Below are positions 61,663-64,000 of a stretch of 64,000 nt of DNA, in pieces; the first letter of the stretch is position 1, and each line of letters begins with the position of its first letter. Below the pieces are notes generated by a model. The model worked only from the letters and a program-made list of their open reading frames with translations. It searched no databases and was not told the DNA's origin. The position numbers and the translations under genes are program-made. This stretch comes from JBOFZL01 sp051655155 (GTDB lineage Bacteria > Bacillota > Clostridia > Peptostreptococcales > Filifactoraceae). The DNA is taken from NCBI GenBank assembly GCA_051655155.1, contig JBOFZL010000026.1:1-64000 (forward strand), written 5' to 3'.

Positions 61663-63051
61663 GTGAAGCTAGATTTTTTTACACTTATTGACGATACTAT
61701 AGAGTTACATCAGGACAGAAGGGCTTCTTATGAGCAGGCATCCATAGATATAACAGAAATTTTAAGAAGTTTATTAGATAAATATGACGATGATATTTTA
61801 ACTATTAAGACTAGAATTAAGACAGGTGATAGTCTTAGGGAAAAAATGATAAGAAAGAAGCTGTATAAAGAGAGCGATACTGCTTTTGATGTATTAGATA
61901 AATTGCCTGATCCTATTGGGGTTATGCTGAGTTGTAGATTTATTGATGAAGAAGAAGATATATATAATATAATAAAGGAGTTATTTACAGTAAAGACGGA
62001 AGACGGGTTTTATGTAAGTCCGGAAACTACTGAGGATTTTAGGTTGGATATGGATTCTGTTCAGCCTCAGAAGCAAAAGAATGGTATTAATATTTATAGG
62101 ATTGATGGATATTATTATTATGAAGGTAAGCTTAAGTTCAATTTTGAGTTACAGATTAAATCGCTAGTTCATGGATTTTGGGCAGAGATAGAGCATGAGA
62201 TTGTATATAAAAATAATAATTACATGTTGGTGGGTGGTTTTGTTAAGGATTTTTTAGGCACTATTCACCAAAGTTTAGAAGGTGTAGATAGACAGCTTAG
62301 AATATTAAGTTGTCAGATTAAAAGTACTAACAGTACCGGAACTATAAAAGAAAGTTTTGCTACTGATAATATGTATAAGGTATTAGCCAAGTCTATTAAC
62401 GACATATTTATTAACCAGATGTCTAATAATATGGGGTTTAATATTGATTTTAAGAAAACTTGTGATATATTGAGTCAATACTTACTAGATAAATACTATG
62501 TTACTGGTGGAGAGATGCAAACTAGTTCGATGTTGGGAGTTTTAACAAAGATTAAGTATGCGGCAAAGACCGCTATTAATTTTGAAGAACCTATTACTTT
62601 GGAGGGCTCTTTTATTTCAGATGATGAGTTCTGCCAAATTCTTGGAAATAGTTTTATTGCTCTTTACAATACAGATTTTGAGTGGAATGTATTTTTTAAG
62701 ATATTGTTCAATCTTGAGCCGGGTAATAATTTGATGGATTTTACCGAGTTTGTGGAGATGTTAAAAAGTAAGTTTGGAAATAATTCTATATATGTGGATG
62801 TATTCAAGACCTTTGGTCAGGATAAAGCTTTTTTAATTAAAGATGACATGTTAAGAACTACGGCTTTGGCAGTAACTCATATTCCTAGTATTGATATAAT
62901 TTTTAATGAGAATATTAACGGAGTTATTGGAATATTGTCAAAACATGCTAAGACCATAGCAGGAACATATACGGATTATCAAGACTATGTGGCCCATATG
63001 GATAAGGTTTTGCGTAGTCTTCAAAGAGATGTAGTGGAGTATTTTGATTAA
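61663..63051 (+). CDS. Divergent RelA/SpoT-domain protein with unknown C-terminal region
   Basis: The first 230 residues resemble the (p)ppGpp synthetase fold: TIKTRIKTGDSLREKMIRK, LPDPIGVMLSCRFIDEEEDIYNII and FELQIKSLVHGFWAEIEHEIVY match the order of synthetase motifs. However the G-loop that normally reads NGYxSxH is replaced (KNGINIYRID), losing the tyrosine and histidine that hold the acceptor nucleotide. No HD hydrolase, TGS or ACT domain is visible. Residues 240-462 are helical and unrecognised. It may be a small-alarmone-synthetase relative with altered substrate, or an inactive regulator. GTG start with AGGGGG upstream. Confidence 0.72.
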   Translation: MKLDFFTLIDDTIELHQDRRASYEQASIDITEILRSLLDKYDDDILTIKTRIKTGDSLREKMIRKKLYKESDTAFDVLDKLPDPIGVMLSCRFIDEEEDIYNIIKELFTVKTEDGFYVSPETTEDFRLDMDSVQPQKQKNGINIYRIDGYYYYEGKLKFNFELQIKSLVHGFWAEIEHEIVYKNNNYMLVGGFVKDFLGTIHQSLEGVDRQLRILSCQIKSTNSTGTIKESFATDNMYKVLAKSINDIFINQMSNNMGFNIDFKKTCDILSQYLLDKYYVTGGEMQTSSMLGVLTKIKYAAKTAINFEEPITLEGSFISDDEFCQILGNSFIALYNTDFEWNVFFKILFNLEPGNNLMDFTEFVEMLKSKFGNNSIYVDVFKTFGQDKAFLIKDDMLRTTALAVTHIPSIDIIFNENINGVIGILSKHAKTIAGTYTDYQDYVAHMDKVLRSLQRDVVEYFD

Positions 63052-63057
63052 ATATAA

Positions 63058-63081
63058 TAAAGGAGGCTAAAGCCTCCTTTA
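63058..63081 (+). terminator. Terminator after the RelA-like gene
   Basis: TAAAGGAGGC / GCCTCCTTTA, a perfect 10-bp stem with a four-base loop, followed by TTTTTATTT. Confidence 0.9.
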
Positions 63082-63175
63082 TTTTTATTTATAAAGCTTT
63101 TTATTTTTTATATTTTAAGGTATACTGTAGTAAGTACAGTTGTTTCTTGATTGTTTTAGCGAAGGGGGTTTTTTC

Positions 63176-64000
63176 ATGGAACTTAAGGACATAAAATTTA
63201 AAAATATAATTGTTCAAGTGGAGGCAAATTCTATTGCAGATGAACTTCGAATCGAGGCGGGGGATTCTCTGGTAGCTATTAACGGTGTTAGAGTACAGGA
63301 TATAATTGAGTACGAGTATTTAATTGCAGATGATTATTTAGAAATAGAGATACACCATAGGAATGGTGAGAGAGTTATATACGAGGTAGAGAAGGAATTT
63401 GATGAAGATTTAGGACTTTCTTTTGATAATCCTATTATGGATAGGGTAAGATTTTGTAATAATAAGTGTATATTTTGTTTTATAGATCAACTTCCTGATG
63501 GGATGCGTAAGACATTATATTTTAAGGACGATGATTCCAGGCTGTCATTTTTACAGGGGAACTTTGTTACATTAACTAATATGAGCGTTGAAGATGTTAG
63601 AAGGATGATTAACTTTAGAATCAGTCCTATCAATGTTTCTGTTCATACTACAGATCCTAATCTTAGGTGTGAGCTTTTAAATAATAAGTTTGCTGGGGAT
63701 GTTATGGATAAGATGAAGCTTATTTCTGACGCTGGGTTAGAAATGAATGTTCAGATAGTAGCTATGCCAGGGATAAATGATGGACAGTTTTTAAAAGATA
63801 CGTTAGATGATTTATCTAAGCTTCACCCAAACGTTAATTCTGTGGCAGTAGTTCCTGTTGGACTTACACGTTTTAGAGATGGTTTAGCTAAGCTGGAGTC
63901 TTACAATAGGGAAAGTGCAGCAGCTACTTTAGAGATAATAGAGCTTTTTCAAGGGGAAATGCTCATGAAACATAATTCAAGGTTCGTGTTTGCTTCAGAT
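63176..64000 (+). CDS. DUF512 / PDZ-domain radical SAM protein, 3' end cut by window
   Basis: I translated this frame to the window edge (275 codons, still open). It starts with a PDZ-like domain (about residues 1-80, with RIEAGDSLVAINGVRVQDI), followed by a radical-SAM-type cluster motif C94-X3-C98-X2-C101 in FCNNKCIFCF, then FIDQLPDGMRKTLYFKDDD and SVHTTDP typical of DUF512 proteins. The family is widespread in Firmicutes and has no proven function; roles near ribosome assembly (beside der/engA) have been suggested from context. AAGGGGG precedes the ATG at about eight bases. The remainder lies outside the window. Confidence 0.88.
   Translation, partial: MELKDIKFKNIIVQVEANSIADELRIEAGDSLVAINGVRVQDIIEYEYLIADDYLEIEIHHRNGERVIYEVEKEFDEDLGLSFDNPIMDRVRFCNNKCIFCFIDQLPDGMRKTLYFKDDDSRLSFLQGNFVTLTNMSVEDVRRMINFRISPINVSVHTTDPNLRCELLNNKFAGDVMDKMKLISDAGLEMNVQIVAMPGINDGQFLKDTLDDLSKLHPNVNSVAVVPVGLTRFRDGLAKLESYNRESAAATLEIIELFQGEMLMKHNSRFVFASD

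Overview
The window looks like chromosomal DNA of a low-GC, Gram-positive (Firmicutes) anaerobe, most likely of the clostridial/Tissierellia kind. The reasons are AT-rich codon use, strong GGAGG-type ribosome sites, a complete V/A-type ATPase operon, a two-subunit class I fumarase with malic enzyme, folate-linked histidine breakdown genes, YedF/DUF3343 selenium- or sulfur-handling proteins, a dipeptidase of the PepV type, and a surface protein with a TPKTG wall-sorting motif. I do not assign a genus. I recognise no rRNA, tRNA, CRISPR array or intact insertion sequence.

Layout. 1-6.9 kb: a type I restriction-modification operon (hsdM cut by the window start, a RhuM-like gene, hsdS, hsdR). 7.2-8.9 kb: a DUF2087 protein and an MFS exporter. 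9.1-14.0 kb: a sulfur-transfer island with a small rhodanese on the minus strand, then two rhodanese lipoproteins, a small membrane protein, a TVP38/DedA-like membrane protein and a double-CCG iron-sulfur protein. 14.0-16.9 kb: a PepV dipeptidase, a non-coding region with four perfect DnaA boxes, and a CidA/LrgA-LrgB pair. 17.0-21.8 kb (minus): a compact operon of a membrane-anchored sigma factor, a Y-family polymerase, a ComEC protein without its metallo-beta-lactamase domain, and HolA. 22.0-24.6 kb: fumarase alpha and beta and malic enzyme. 24.6-28.3 kb: a parS-like site, a MarR-pirin-nitroreductase operon, then YedF-DUF3343-DUF951. 28.4-31.3 kb: a copper operon (CsoR operator, CopA with a CopZ-like tail, CsoR). 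31.3-36.8 kb: a degraded-looking stretch, secreted or wall-anchored proteins including one with a 14-unit 18-bp repeat, and fchA-hutI.

37.0-42.4 kb (minus): a five-gene Nik/Opp-type ABC importer preceded by a cobalamin riboswitch and a terminator, which points to import of cobalt or a corrinoid-related compound. 42.5-51.2 kb (minus): a nine-gene V-type ATPase operon (order G/H-C-I-K-F-E-A-B-D). 51.2-64 kb: housekeeping and envelope genes: PgeF, a small P-loop protein, a D,D-carboxypeptidase, ComEA, acyl carrier protein, PTS enzyme I, a PP2C-like phosphatase, UDP-GlcNAc 2-epimerase, a WecA/TagO-type transferase, a ComEB-type deaminase, a divergent RelA/SpoT-domain protein, and the start of a DUF512 radical-SAM/PDZ protein cut by the window end.

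The points that most deserve a second look are the DnaA-box cluster with a near-perfect parS about 9.5 kb away, the TAEL repeat in HsdS that could change DNA specificity by slippage, the membrane-anchored sigma factor heading a competence/repair operon, the preserved ribosome site and start codon for a free CopZ-like tail inside copA, the B12-riboswitch-controlled Nik/Opp importer, and the rhodanese/TVP38/CCG island.
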